Positions 24,491 through 33,407 of a stretch of DNA of 64,000 bases are shown here, one piece after another (position 1 is the first letter of the stretch; each line of letters opens with the position of its first letter). Position numbers and translations under genes: made by a program. The notes below the pieces were generated by a model. That model was not told the DNA's origin. It made no database searches and saw nothing but the letters and a program-made list of their open reading frames with translations. Location of the stretch: assembly GCF_025972045.1 (NCBI RefSeq), contig NZ_JAPDHX010000006.1, forward strand, positions 1 through 64,000, given 5' to 3'. The DNA is from Micropruina sonneratiae. Its GTDB lineage: Bacteria; Actinomycetota; Actinomycetes; Propionibacteriales; Propionibacteriaceae.

Positions 24491-25978
24491 GTGTCGCTGC
24501 ATCAACGGTTCTGGCTGGTGTTGACCGCGCTGGTGGTGGCCACCGTGGCAATCCTCGCGGCGCTCGGCGACCGCGTCTTCAGCGGTGCGCCCGGCCCGCT
24601 GCCGTCCCCGGCCGGCACCACCGCCGGCCCGTCCGCGGCCACTGCCGGGGCGGCCGGGCTGGGGGACCCCTACCTGCCCGAGGCGGGCGGCTCCGGGTAC
24701 GACGTCCAGAACTACGACGTCGTGGTGAGCGCGACCGGGGCGGGTGACCCGTTGAATGGCCGCACCACGATCACCGCCACCGCCCGGCAGGACCTGGACT
24801 CCTTCCACCTCGACCTGTTCCCGGTGGCCACGGCGGTCACCGTCGACGGGACCCCGGCCACCTTCGGCCAGCACGCCGACAACCTCGCGGTGACCGCCGT
24901 CCGCCCCGACCGGGACCGGCCCGCGATCGCCGCCGGCGCCACCTTCACCGTCACCGTCGACTACGCCGGTTCGCCGCACGACGTCCGGACCCCCGGCTTC
25001 CGCGCCTACTACGCCAACGGAGACGAGTTCGTCATCGCCGGGGAACCGGCCGCCGCATCGCTGTGGTACCCCGTCAACGACCATCCCCGTGACCCGGCCA
25101 CCATGCGGTTCACCGTGACCGTGCCCGACGGTGTCGAGGCGATCTGTGCCGGACGCCTGCTCGAGCACGGCGATTCGCCCGAGAACGCCGACGCCGACCG
25201 CTGGGTCTGGCAGGTCGACGCTCCGACCGTCACCTACGCCACGTTCCTGGGGGTCGGCCAGTTCGACGTCGAGCAGGGCACCGCCGGGGGCCGGCCCTAC
25301 ACCTACTCGGTGAGCCGACGGCTGGACGTCGCCGACCGAGCGGCCGCGCTGCGCTGGCTGGACCGCACCCCGAAGGCGGTGAAGAAGCTCGAGAAGTACC
25401 TCGGCCCCTACCCGTTCAGCGGGATCGGTGGCTTCGTGCCCTCGGTGCAGGTGGAGTGGGGCGGCCTGGAGACGGTGATGAACCCGGTCTACCACCCAGG
25501 GATGATCGGCGACGAGGCCCTGCTCAACCACGAGCTGGCGCACATGTGGTTCGGCGACACGGTGACCCTCTACGAGTGGAACGACATCTTCAACAACGAG
25601 AGCCTGACCACCTACGCCGAGTGGCTCACCACCGGCTCCGGGGACGCCGGGGCCAAGTTCGACCGGATCTACCACGGCCAGGCCGACCGGGCCGCGTTCT
25701 GGGCCCCGGCGCTGTCCGACCCGGGATTCGCGGGGCTGTTCGTCAGGGTCTATGACCGTGGGCCGCTGGTGGTGCACGCACTGCGGACGCGGTTGGGCGA
25801 CGACACGTTCTTCGACCTGTTCCGGACGTGGGCGCAGCAACAGGGCCCGCACAGCCTCGAGGACTTCCGCCGGGTCGCGGACGATGCCACCCCCGACGAC
25901 CTGACCACCTTCTTCGCCGAATGGCTCGACCAGACCGACCGGCCCGAGGCGACCGAGGCCAACGGCGTCCCGCGCTGA
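24491..25978 (+). CDS. membrane-anchored M1-family zinc metallopeptidase
   Basis: A 495-residue peptidase with an N-terminal anchor or signal (FWLVLTALVVATVAILAAL), then the beta-rich M1 N-domain, then the catalytic domain. Zinc ligands are HELAH at 347-351 and Glu370 in NES (HExxH-x18-E). The GAMEN-like exopeptidase motif reads GGLET. It lacks the large ERAP1-like C-terminal domain of aminopeptidase N, as in the short bacterial M1 group. GTG 24491 has only a weak upstream GGGATGG. It probably trims peptides outside the cell. Confidence 0.83.
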   Translation: MSLHQRFWLVLTALVVATVAILAALGDRVFSGAPGPLPSPAGTTAGPSAATAGAAGLGDPYLPEAGGSGYDVQNYDVVVSATGAGDPLNGRTTITATARQDLDSFHLDLFPVATAVTVDGTPATFGQHADNLAVTAVRPDRDRPAIAAGATFTVTVDYAGSPHDVRTPGFRAYYANGDEFVIAGEPAAASLWYPVNDHPRDPATMRFTVTVPDGVEAICAGRLLEHGDSPENADADRWVWQVDAPTVTYATFLGVGQFDVEQGTAGGRPYTYSVSRRLDVADRAAALRWLDRTPKAVKKLEKYLGPYPFSGIGGFVPSVQVEWGGLETVMNPVYHPGMIGDEALLNHELAHMWFGDTVTLYEWNDIFNNESLTTYAEWLTTGSGDAGAKFDRIYHGQADRAAFWAPALSDPGFAGLFVRVYDRGPLVVHALRTRLGDDTFFDLFRTWAQQQGPHSLEDFRRVADDATPDDLTTFFAEWLDQTDRPEATEANGVPR

Positions 25979-25982
25979 GTCC

Positions 25983-26018
25983 GGCCGGGTCGGCCGCCGC
26001 TGCTCAGCCGACCCGGCC
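25983..26018. terminator. 12-bp-stem bidirectional terminator hairpin
   Basis: GGCCGGGTCGGC (25983-25994) pairs perfectly with GCCGACCCGGCC (26007-26018) over a 12-nt loop. It lies between two convergent genes and overlaps the last codons of the minus-strand metallo-beta-lactamase gene. It would stop transcription from both sides. Confidence 0.65.
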
Positions 26019-27809
26019 GAGCACCTTCGGCACGTGCGCCAGCAACGCCACGATCGATTGCCCGCCGGGTGTTTCGACCGCTTCCGCCGCGGCGTAGAGC
26101 GCCTGGTTGGTCGCCTCCAGCAACGGGCCGGGTGCGCCGCCGGCCAGGGCAATGGCCCGCTGCAGGGCCACCGTGACCGCCGGTCGCTGCTCGGCCGGCA
26201 GGAACGGCACCTGCCCGAGCGCGGTGGCCAGGATCGCCCGGGCCTGGTCGCCGTCGTCGTCGCGCGTCGACGACGAAGGCAGCCGGTCGCCGGGCCCCGG
26301 GCTGGGCGGTGGCGGGCTGGGCGGTACCGGGGACGGTCCCGGCTGCGGTGACGGCTTCGGCGGGGAGAGCCGCACGGCCACGGCGGGCGGCGAGACGGGG
26401 ACGGCCGGGGCGAGCCCGTCGACAGGATCGAGTGAGACGACCTCGCGGTAGCGGGGCACCACCGCGACCAGGCCGAGTTCGCGGTGGATGCGGTCGGCGA
26501 GCGCGGCCGCGGCGTCCGGGTCGCCGTGCACGCAGAACACCGTCCTCGGCGGCGGGACCAGGGCGGCCAGCCAGTCGATCAGGTCGGAGCCGTCGGCATG
26601 CACCGAGAACTCCGAGTCCTGCACGATCTCGGCCCGCACCGGAATGAACCGGCCGCGGAACTTCAGCTCGGTGGCGCCTTCGAGCAGGCTGCGGCCCCGC
26701 GTCCCTACGCCCTGGTAGCCGGTGAAGATCACCGCGTTGCGCTCGTGGGGCAGCAGGTGTTCCAGGTGGTGCAGCACCCGGCCGCCGGTGGCCATGCCCG
26801 ACGACGACACGATGATGCAGGGCTGCTCGGGCCGGTTCAGCCGCTTGGACTCCTCGGGGTCGGTCACCTCGCGCAGGTTGGGCAGCCCGGTGAAGTCCGT
26901 CAGGTCGAGGTCGGGCCGCAACTGCCCCTTACGGCCGGCCTCGCGGTAGACGGCCAGCGCCGCCACCGCCATCGGTGAGTTGACGAAGATCGGGACGTCG
27001 GGAATGCGGCCTTCGCGACGCAGCCCGGCCAGCGCCTTCAGCACCACCGGCGTCCGGTCGACTGCGAAGGCGGGGATAAGCACGCTGCCGCCGCGGCCGA
27101 TGGCACGGCGGATCGCATCGGCCATCGCTTCGTGCGGACGCCCGGCGGGGTCGGGGTGCTCGCGGTCGCCGTAGGTGGACTCGACCAGCACGTAGCCGGC
27201 GCCCGGCGGAACATCCCGCGACTCCAGCAGTGGGTGGTCGTGCCGGCCCAGGTCCCCCGAGACCAGCACCGAGGTGTCGCCGCGACGCAGGGTCACGCTG
27301 GCCGAGCCCAGGATGTGTCCGGCCCTGGTGAGCCTCAGCAGCAGCCCGTCGCCGAGGTCGAGGTCGGTGTCGTACGGCACGGAGCGCAGCAGCGGGACGG
27401 TGCGCTCGACGTCGGCGACGGTGTACAGCGGCAACGGGTCGTCGTGCTTGGAGTAGCCGCCCTCGGCCGCGTAGCGCGCCTCCCGCTCCTGCAGGTGTCC
27501 GGCGTCCATCAGCACGATCTCGGTCAGCTTCAGCGTCTCGGCGGTGCACCAGATCGGGCCGTCGAAGCCTCGCGCGACGAGCGCGGGCAGGTAGCCGCAA
27601 TGGTCGAGGTGGGCGTGGGTGAGCACGATCTGTTCGATGGACGACGGTGGCACGGGGAACTCGGCCCAGTTGAGCTCGCGCCAGCGCTTCTCGCCCTGGA
27701 ACATCCCGGCGTCGACCAGCACCCGGCGGTTGCCGACGGTGAGCAGATGCTTGGAGCCGGTGACCGTACCCGCGCCGCCGAGGAAGCTGAGACTGATCGG
27801 TTCACTCAT
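26004..27809 (-). CDS. metallo-beta-lactamase/beta-CASP RNase-like protein with Pro-rich C-terminal extension
   Basis: A 601-residue protein. The first ~455 residues are an MBL/beta-CASP hydrolase of the CPSF73/RNase J-like RMMBL type (LSFLGGAGTVTGSKHLL, THAHLDHCG zinc motif, LGSASVTL, ESTYGDREH, IIVSSSGMATGGRVLHHL, FCVHGDPDAA). Relatives are RNA-specificity-domain exonucleases. After the catalytic part comes a Pro/Ser/Gly linker of about 40 residues, then an Ala-rich helical tail of about 90 residues (RAILATALGQVPFLPAEQRP) not part of the core family. The start is ATG 27809. A strong terminator (27857-27892) separates it from the upstream lipoprotein gene. Confidence 0.85.
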   Translation of the reverse strand: MSEPISLSFLGGAGTVTGSKHLLTVGNRRVLVDAGMFQGEKRWRELNWAEFPVPPSSIEQIVLTHAHLDHCGYLPALVARGFDGPIWCTAETLKLTEIVLMDAGHLQEREARYAAEGGYSKHDDPLPLYTVADVERTVPLLRSVPYDTDLDLGDGLLLRLTRAGHILGSASVTLRRGDTSVLVSGDLGRHDHPLLESRDVPPGAGYVLVESTYGDREHPDPAGRPHEAMADAIRRAIGRGGSVLIPAFAVDRTPVVLKALAGLRREGRIPDVPIFVNSPMAVAALAVYREAGRKGQLRPDLDLTDFTGLPNLREVTDPEESKRLNRPEQPCIIVSSSGMATGGRVLHHLEHLLPHERNAVIFTGYQGVGTRGRSLLEGATELKFRGRFIPVRAEIVQDSEFSVHADGSDLIDWLAALVPPPRTVFCVHGDPDAAAALADRIHRELGLVAVVPRYREVVSLDPVDGLAPAVPVSPPAVAVRLSPPKPSPQPGPSPVPPSPPPPSPGPGDRLPSSSTRDDDGDQARAILATALGQVPFLPAEQRPAVTVALQRAIALAGGAPGPLLEATNQALYAAAEAVETPGGQSIVALLAHVPKVLGRVG

Positions 27810-27856
27810 GGGCCAACCCTCGCCGATCAGGGGGTCGCTGGGAAGGCCGGCGACGG

Positions 27857-27892
27857 CGACGGGGCGGCCGCACGCTGCGGACCGCCCCGTCG
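27857..27892 (-). terminator. strong hairpin terminator after the lipoprotein gene
   Basis: CGACGGGGCGGCCGCA pairs with TGCGG plus CCGCCCCGTCG around a CGC loop. This gives a 16-bp stem interrupted by one bulged A at 27881. It lies downstream of the stop at 27912 on the minus strand and before the next gene. Confidence 0.75.
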
Positions 27893-27911
27893 GACGTCGA
27901 TGGGCCGAGCC

Positions 27912-28514
27912 TCAGGCGGAGGCCCACTTCCAGCCGCCCAGGATCTGCTGCGCCAGCGCGGCGGCCTTCTCGTCGGCAAGGTTCGTCGACACGGTCACCA
28001 CGAACATGTTGCCGTTGTTGAAGGCCATGAACTGAATGGTGTGCGCCTTCTCGGCACCCTTGGTGTGCGACCACACCTGCAGCGCCTCCTTGCCGTCGAG
28101 TTGGGCGTTCTCCTTGAACTCGATGTCGGTCGAGCCGGCGCCCTCGAGCTGGCTCTTGATGGCGCTCTGCAACTGGTCGAAGGGCACCTCGGCCGAGGCC
28201 TGGGTGATCACGTTGACGTTGTCGTTGAAGCCGTCGGAGGTGTCCTTGGTCTGCTTGGCGCCGCTGTCCACCTGGGGTTGCAGCTTCTGGAACGCCTCCG
28301 TGGCGTCCTCCCAGCCCTTCGGCAGGGTGAGGGTGTAGCCGCTGCCGCTCAGCGTCTCGCCGGTGCTCTGGGCGGTCGTGGGGCTGGCCGACGCCGACGT
28401 CGCGGGAGCGCTTGCGGTGGCGGGCGCCTCCGTCGTGGGGGTGGTCGTCGTGGCGGTCGAGCAGGCCGCCAGGGCAAAGAACGGAATCAGGGCGAGGGCG
28501 TGGATTCGGCGCAT
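27912..28514 (-). CDS. secreted lipoprotein, unknown
   Basis: A 200-residue lipoprotein: signal peptide with lipobox LAAC (Cys18), then about 50 residues of Thr/Ala/Ser/Pro linker, then a small globular domain (GSGYTLTLPKGWEDATEAF to FVVTVSTNLADEKAAALAQ). The domain looks like the PsbP/LpqN-type fold seen in many actinobacterial lipoproteins, by general pattern only. ATG 28514 begins the signal peptide; the longer frame to 28574 overlaps the divergent promoter. Confidence 0.75.
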   Translation of the reverse strand: MRRIHALALIPFFALAACSTATTTTPTTEAPATASAPATSASASPTTAQSTGETLSGSGYTLTLPKGWEDATEAFQKLQPQVDSGAKQTKDTSDGFNDNVNVITQASAEVPFDQLQSAIKSQLEGAGSTDIEFKENAQLDGKEALQVWSHTKGAEKAHTIQFMAFNNGNMFVVTVSTNLADEKAAALAQQILGGWKWASA

Positions 28515-28585
28515 GGTCGCGCAGTCTACGTCATCCCGGGGCCACCACCGGCAGCCCAGACGGTGCAGTCGCATAGGGTGGCGAC

Positions 28586-28990
28586 ATGGCCCGCAGCACC
28601 CGAGGTGAGGACGCCCGCCGCCGCCAGGAATTGGCCGAGGCGGCCCAGCGCAGCGAGGCCGCTGCCGCGCAGACCCTGATCAACGAGTTCATTGCGGCCA
28701 CCGCCGAGCGGGGACTACAGCCCGAACCCCTCAAAGCGGTGCTGATGGACGGCAGCCGGGTCAAGAGCGACCAGGTGGGCTGGTATCTCAACAAGGCGCG
28801 GACGATGGCGATCACCCCCGAGGGCCGGTTCGTCCAACTGTTGACCACCGGCGGCCGACTGAGCCGCTTCACCGGAGTCAAGCTGTCGCCCAGCCAGCCG
28901 CCGCTGGTGATCGGACGGGGTGGGCGCGACGGCGAGACCGGTGACCTGAAGGACTTCCTGGCCCGCGCCCTGGACGACTACGACCGCTGA
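28586..28990 (+). CDS. small cytoplasmic protein, unknown
   Basis: A 134-residue protein. Residues 1-35 are a charged Ala/Arg/Glu helix (RRQELAEAAQRSEAAAAQTL). A compact domain follows with LKAVLMDGSRVKSDQVGWYL and VIGRGGRDGETGDLKDFL. No known motif is recognised. ATG 28586 follows GGGTGG and a CATAGG -10-like element, so it could be read with a short or no leader. A hairpin at 29009-29044 follows the stop. Confidence 0.6.
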   Translation: MARSTRGEDARRRQELAEAAQRSEAAAAQTLINEFIAATAERGLQPEPLKAVLMDGSRVKSDQVGWYLNKARTMAITPEGRFVQLLTTGGRLSRFTGVKLSPSQPPLVIGRGGRDGETGDLKDFLARALDDYDR

Positions 28991-29008
28991 GCCGGGCCAG
29001 ACAAGGCT

Positions 29009-29044
29009 CCAGGGGGCTGCTGGAGCGTCCAAGCAACCCCCTGG
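29009..29044 (+). terminator. CCAGGGGG/CCCCCTGG hairpin
   Basis: Eight-base arms (29009-29016 and 29037-29044) with a 20-nt loop, 19 bp after the stop of the 134-aa gene. A plausible factor-independent terminator despite lacking a T-run. Confidence 0.55.
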
Positions 29045-29238
29045 GCGAACGTGATGGCTGATGTCCGGCAACCAAAACCCCGATGGTGACGTGTCAACTG
29101 TAAGGCCGGGCAGTTGCTCGTGGGGCCGCCTCGCCGGTTGCCCGGCGCAATGGTTATCGGATTGTGGCCATTCGACCGCCAACACCGGGGGCGACGCCGA
29201 CAACACTCGTGACAACACCTGCCCGGCAGCCTCTGGGC

Positions 29239-29889
29239 ATGACCGCGAGCAGCGACGCCAGCGCCCGGGCGCTGAACGCCGAATGGGCGCAGATGCAGCA
29301 CCGGGCCGTCCCGGCCGATTGGCCGCAACACCCGCGCAGCCTGGGCGAGGTGCTGGCCGGCATCGCCGACGATCCGGACGCCGTGCTGGGCGGACTCCTT
29401 CTCCGCAACGCCGCCGGTGACCGACTCGCCGGGCGGGTGGTGCTGCAGGCCCTGCTCGGCAAGCTGGTGCTGCTGGCCGCGCGCGACCCGGTGCATTCGC
29501 TGGGGGACTACCTGGCGGAATGCTGGCTGCGGCTGGCGAGCTATCCGTTGCGCCGGCGTCCGCGACGCATCGCCGCCAACCTGGTGCTCGACACCCGGCG
29601 AGCGGTGTGGTCCGACGTTGCAGCACCACCACCGGTCGATCCGGCTCGGCTGGAGAGCCACGGCGAGCCTTCCGGCCCGGGGGTGGCCGGGCTGCTGCGG
29701 GCCGCCACCCGGCTGGGCCTGCTCGACCGCGAGGCCGGAGCCTGCCTGTTCGCCGTCTACGGGCTGGGCCTGCGCAGCCACGAGGCCGCCCACCACCTGC
29801 GAATCAGCGCCGACCTGGTCCGCTGGCGCAACGCACGGTCGATCCGCCGGCTGGCGCCGCACGCTCGCAGCCTGGTCGAGGTGGCATGA
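29239..29889 (+). CDS. sigma-region-4-like helix-turn-helix protein
   Basis: A 216-residue Arg/Leu/Ala-rich protein. The C-terminal 60 residues (LLDREAGACLFAVYGLGL, then RISADLVRWRNARSIRRL) have the layout of a sigma-70 region 4 helix-turn-helix. The middle (DYLAECWLRLASYP, RRIAANLVLDTRRAVW) resembles the region-2-like part of small actinobacterial sigma-related proteins. There is no clear -10-recognition motif, so it may be an atypical sigma-like or DNA-binding regulator. Start uncertain: ATG 29239 or GTG 29164, neither with a strong ribosome-binding site. Confidence 0.5.
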   Translation: MTASSDASARALNAEWAQMQHRAVPADWPQHPRSLGEVLAGIADDPDAVLGGLLLRNAAGDRLAGRVVLQALLGKLVLLAARDPVHSLGDYLAECWLRLASYPLRRRPRRIAANLVLDTRRAVWSDVAAPPPVDPARLESHGEPSGPGVAGLLRAATRLGLLDREAGACLFAVYGLGLRSHEAAHHLRISADLVRWRNARSIRRLAPHARSLVEVA

Positions 29890-30055
29890 CCCGCGGCGCC
29901 GGGTCAGGCTCTGTGCCTCGATTGCTCCGTCTACTGATCGTGGTAGAGATCGCGATACGGACGCATACCTCCCAAGGGGTGGGGCTACTCGAACGGCGCG
30001 GAGCCGCGGCGCACGGGTGGGGTAATTTGACGCCCACACCACGAAGGGGGGACCC

Positions 30056-30934
30056 GTGTCACAGGCTCAGGCGCCGCTCCGCACGTTGCGGATCGGATGC
30101 GAGTTCAACCACGTCGCGCAGTCCGCCGTTCCCGCCAGCTTCCTCGTCAGGCCGGCCGTCGACACCGCGGTGCTGCGCGAGCTCTGGACGACCGACCCGG
30201 TCATCGAAACGGCCCGCTACACCGATCTGTACGGCAACGAGATCCGCCGGGTGATGCTTCCGCCCGGGCAGTCCCTGGTGTCGTACTACGCGGTGGTCGA
30301 GGTCCCCGACGAACTCGACGCCGCCGACGCCTCGGCGCCGGTCAACAGCCCCGAGGACCTGCCCGACGACACGTTGGTGTTCACCCTGCCCAGCCGCTAC
30401 TGCCAGTCGGACATGCTCAGCGGCTCGGCCTGGAACCTGTTCGGTGACCACGACCGCAACTACACGATGGTGGCAGCCATCCAGGACTGGGTGTGGAACC
30501 ACCTCGAGTACCGCACCGGCAGCACGGGATCGTTCTGGACGGCGAAGGATTCCTTCGAGTCCGGGTACGGGGTGTGCCGCGACTTCGCGCACCTGATGGT
30601 GACGCTGTGCCGGGCGATGAACGTGCCGGCGCGCTACTGCAGCGGCTACCTGCCCGACATGGACGTGCCGGTGCTGCCCACCCCGATGGACTTCCACGCG
30701 TGGGTCGAGGTGTACCTCGGTGACCGGTGGTGGACCTTCGATCCGCGGCACAATGCGCGGCGCAAGGGGCACGTGCCGATCGGCCGCGGCCGCGACGCGA
30801 CCGACCTGGCGATGGTCACGACCTGGGGTTCGCCCTGGCTGCGCAGGCTGACCGTGTGGGCGGACGAGGACGAGGTCGACCAGTGGCCGCCGGCCGACAC
30901 CTCGTTCGAGGCCCGCAACCCGTTCGAGGATTGA
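30056..30934 (+). CDS. transglutaminase-like cysteine peptidase/transferase
   Basis: A 292-residue protein with an N-terminal beta-rich domain (TLRIGCEFNHVAQSAVPASF) followed by a transglutaminase core. The triad is Cys174 in GVCRDFAHL, His214 in DFHAWVEVY and Asp229 in FDPRHN. It is the same superfamily as the two transglutaminases at 41636-48562 but belongs to a different branch, without ATP-grasp neighbours. GTG 30056 follows AAGGGGGG. Members cleave or form amide bonds; no substrate is known. It ends at a GCAA-loop hairpin. Confidence 0.8.
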   Translation: MSQAQAPLRTLRIGCEFNHVAQSAVPASFLVRPAVDTAVLRELWTTDPVIETARYTDLYGNEIRRVMLPPGQSLVSYYAVVEVPDELDAADASAPVNSPEDLPDDTLVFTLPSRYCQSDMLSGSAWNLFGDHDRNYTMVAAIQDWVWNHLEYRTGSTGSFWTAKDSFESGYGVCRDFAHLMVTLCRAMNVPARYCSGYLPDMDVPVLPTPMDFHAWVEVYLGDRWWTFDPRHNARRKGHVPIGRGRDATDLAMVTTWGSPWLRRLTVWADEDEVDQWPPADTSFEARNPFED

Positions 30935-30961
30935 AACCCCGTCCCCGAGGCGGGGGCGCCA

Positions 30962-30981
30962 CCGCGGGCGCAAGCCCGCGG
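30962..30981. terminator. GCAA-tetraloop hairpin between convergent genes
   Basis: CCGCGGGC, loop GCAA, GCCCGCGG: a perfect 8-bp stem with a GNRA tetraloop, 28 bp after the transglutaminase stop and 17 bp from the LacI gene's 3' end. A bidirectional terminator. Confidence 0.7.
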
Positions 30982-30997
30982 CTCGATCTGCGCAGGC

Positions 30998-31999
30998 TCA
31001 GGCGGACTCGCGGCGTACCAGCCGGCTGTCCAGGATCACCGGCGACTCCGGTTCGTGGCCGCCCAGCTTCGCCAGCAGCATCTGACCCGCGGTGCGGGCC
31101 AGCACGTCCGGCCGGTTCTCCATCGTGGTCAGTGTCGGAATACTCTGCCGGGCGATCACCGAGTCGTCGAAGCCGACCACCAGCAGGTCGTCCGGCACCC
31201 GGCGTCCGAGCCGTTCGGCCGCCCGGATGGCTCCCGAGGCCATCAGGTCGGAGGCGACGAACAGGGCGTCGATGTCGGAGTGATGGCTGAGCAGGCCGTA
31301 GGCGGCCTCGTCACCACCCGCGAACGTGAAGTCGCCCTCGGCGATCAGGTGACCGCTGCGACCTGCCGCTGCGAGTGCCTGCTGGAAACCGCGCAGCCGC
31401 TCGACACCGGCCGACATGTCCATCGGGCCGGTGATCGTCCCGATGGTGCGGGCGCCCCGGTCGAGCAGGTGCCTGGTCGCGGTCGCGGCCGCCTTGACAT
31501 GGTCCACGTCGACGTAGGCCAGCCCCGGCACGCCGGGATTGCCGACGAACACCACGGGACGCGAGGACGCCGCCACCGCCCGGGCGAAGTCCTGCCCGTG
31601 GTGGGAGATGACGATGGCGCCGTCGGAATGGTCGGACTGGAAGAACTGCAGCATCGGATCGACGCCGTCGTGCGGGTGGGCCATCGACAGCAGCACGTGG
31701 ATGCCGCTGTGCCGGAACGCCTCCAGTGCACCGTGGTAGGCGCTGGGGAAGAAGGGGTCGGAGAACACCCGCTCCTCGGTCTCGGGCACCAGCACGACCA
31801 CGGCACCGACCCGCCGGGTGACGAGGGCCCGGGCAGCGACATTGGGCCGGTAGCCGAGCATGGCGACCGCCCGGCGGACCGCCTCGGAGGCCGGCTTGGA
31901 GACCGGTACGACGCCGTTGATCACCCGGGACGCCGTCGCACGGGACACGCCGGCGGCACGGGCCACGTCGTCCAGGGTGGGCGCACTGCGCTCGCTCAT
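30998..31999 (-). CDS. LacI-family repressor of the adjacent sugar operon (CebR-like)
   Basis: A 333-residue repressor. The LacI HTH starts at residue 7 (TLDDVARAAGVSRATASRVI), followed by the hinge and a periplasmic-binding-like sugar domain (VVVLVPETEERVFSDPFF, VGFDDSVIARQSIPTLTT). ATG 31999 has AGGAGGTGA upstream; the longer frame to 32092 overlaps the glucosidase. It is the last gene of the operon it probably controls: two TGAAAGCG-type palindromes at 36739-36785 fit a LacI dimer. By analogy with Streptomyces CebR, the inducer would be a cello-oligosaccharide; that is inference. Confidence 0.87.
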   Translation of the reverse strand: MSERSAPTLDDVARAAGVSRATASRVINGVVPVSKPASEAVRRAVAMLGYRPNVAARALVTRRVGAVVVLVPETEERVFSDPFFPSAYHGALEAFRHSGIHVLLSMAHPHDGVDPMLQFFQSDHSDGAIVISHHGQDFARAVAASSRPVVFVGNPGVPGLAYVDVDHVKAAATATRHLLDRGARTIGTITGPMDMSAGVERLRGFQQALAAAGRSGHLIAEGDFTFAGGDEAAYGLLSHHSDIDALFVASDLMASGAIRAAERLGRRVPDDLLVVGFDDSVIARQSIPTLTTMENRPDVLARTAGQMLLAKLGGHEPESPVILDSRLVRRESA

Positions 32000-32030
32000 G
32001 CGGGTCACCTCCTGTCGTGCGGGCTGCGGT

Positions 32031-33407
32031 TCAAGCCTGCTCGGGCAGGCACAGAGTACCGAGCCGGCTGAGGTCGGAGTACCAGCCTGCACTCGCCTTC
32101 GGCAACCGGTTCAGCTCACTGTCGACGGCCACCAGGCCGAAGCGTTTGGTGTAGCCGAAAGCCCATTCGAAGTTGTCGATGATCGACCAGACCAGGTAGG
32201 TGTCGATGGCGGCGCCGGCCTCGATCGCCTCGTGCACCGCCCGGAGGTGGCCGGCCAGGTAGGCGATCCGCTCCACGTCGTCGATCGGACCGGCGGCCGG
32301 GTCGGGGTCATCGACCGCGCAGCCGTTCTCGGTGATCGCCATGGAGATGCCGGCCGGCCCGGTGTACTCGTGGTGCAGCCGCACCAGCAGGTCGCGGAAG
32401 GCGTCGGGGGTGATCTCCCAGCCCATGTCGGTGCGGGCGAGGTCCGGGCGGTCGACCACGACGGCGTCCGGTGCGGTGGTGTGCACGCCGACGCCGGGGG
32501 CCGCGGCGCCGGCCCGGATCAGCTGCGAAGTGTAGTAGTTGACGCCGAGCACGTCGATCGGCGTCGCGATGGCCGCCAGGTCGCCGTCGCGGACCAGTCC
32601 GCCGGGCCAGTCGGCTCCGGCGTCCGCGATCAGGTCGGCCGGATACTCGCCGTGGAAGACCGGTTCGGTGAAGAACCTGTGCTGGGTGCCGTCGGTGCGC
32701 CGCACGACGTCGACGTCGGCCGGGTTGTCCGGGTCGGCCGGGTAGCCGGGCGTGAAGTTCAGGCTGAGCCCGAGCGTGGCGTCCGGATCGGCGGCGCGTA
32801 GGGCCCAGGTGACCCAACCGTGCGCGAGCAGCAGGTGGTGACCGGCTGCGTACGCCTCGGCCGCGACCCGGTGACCCGGGGCGTGCTGGCCGCCCGCGTA
32901 GGACAGGAAGGACGCGCACCAGGGCTCGTTCAGCGTCGTCCAGATGCGCACCCGGTCGGACAGCCGGGCGTGGACCACCAGCGCATAGTCGACGAAGGCC
33001 TCGGCGGTGGCTCGGTTCGTCCAGCCCCCCGCCAGCCAGGCGGGCAGATCCCAGTGGTACAGCGTCAGCCACGGCCGGATGCCGGCCTCGCACAGGGCGT
33101 CCACCAGTTCGTCGTAGAAGTCGAGACCCGCCTCGTTGACCGAACCGTCGGGGTTCATCACCCGGGGCCAGGAGACCGAGAAGCGGTAGGTGTCGAGGCC
33201 GAGCCCGGCCAGCAGGGCGACGTCGTCGCGGAAGCGGTGGAAGTGGTCCACGGCCACCGTGCCGTCGGAGCCGTCGGCGATCGCCCCCGGCTGGCGGCAG
33301 AACACGTCCCAGATCGAGTCGCCGCGCAACTCGGCCGCCCCCTCGATCTGGAACGACGACGTCGCGGCACCCCAGTGGAAGTCCGCCGGGAACTGGAGAG
33401 TGGTCAT
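32031..33407 (-). CDS. glycoside hydrolase family 1 beta-glucosidase
   Basis: A 458-residue GH1 enzyme of normal length. It has the N-terminal signature FHWGAATSSFQIEGA, the acid/base Glu in TLNEPW, and the nucleophile Glu in ITENG. The aglycone region ends WSIIDNFEWAFGYTKRFGL. No signal peptide, so it hydrolyses imported beta-linked disaccharides in the cytoplasm. ATG 33407 overlaps the upstream permease stop by 4 bp. Its place after a disaccharide importer and before a LacI repressor matches bglC in cellobiose operons. Confidence 0.93.
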   Translation of the reverse strand: MTTLQFPADFHWGAATSSFQIEGAAELRGDSIWDVFCRQPGAIADGSDGTVAVDHFHRFRDDVALLAGLGLDTYRFSVSWPRVMNPDGSVNEAGLDFYDELVDALCEAGIRPWLTLYHWDLPAWLAGGWTNRATAEAFVDYALVVHARLSDRVRIWTTLNEPWCASFLSYAGGQHAPGHRVAAEAYAAGHHLLLAHGWVTWALRAADPDATLGLSLNFTPGYPADPDNPADVDVVRRTDGTQHRFFTEPVFHGEYPADLIADAGADWPGGLVRDGDLAAIATPIDVLGVNYYTSQLIRAGAAAPGVGVHTTAPDAVVVDRPDLARTDMGWEITPDAFRDLLVRLHHEYTGPAGISMAITENGCAVDDPDPAAGPIDDVERIAYLAGHLRAVHEAIEAGAAIDTYLVWSIIDNFEWAFGYTKRFGLVAVDSELNRLPKASAGWYSDLSRLGTLCLPEQA

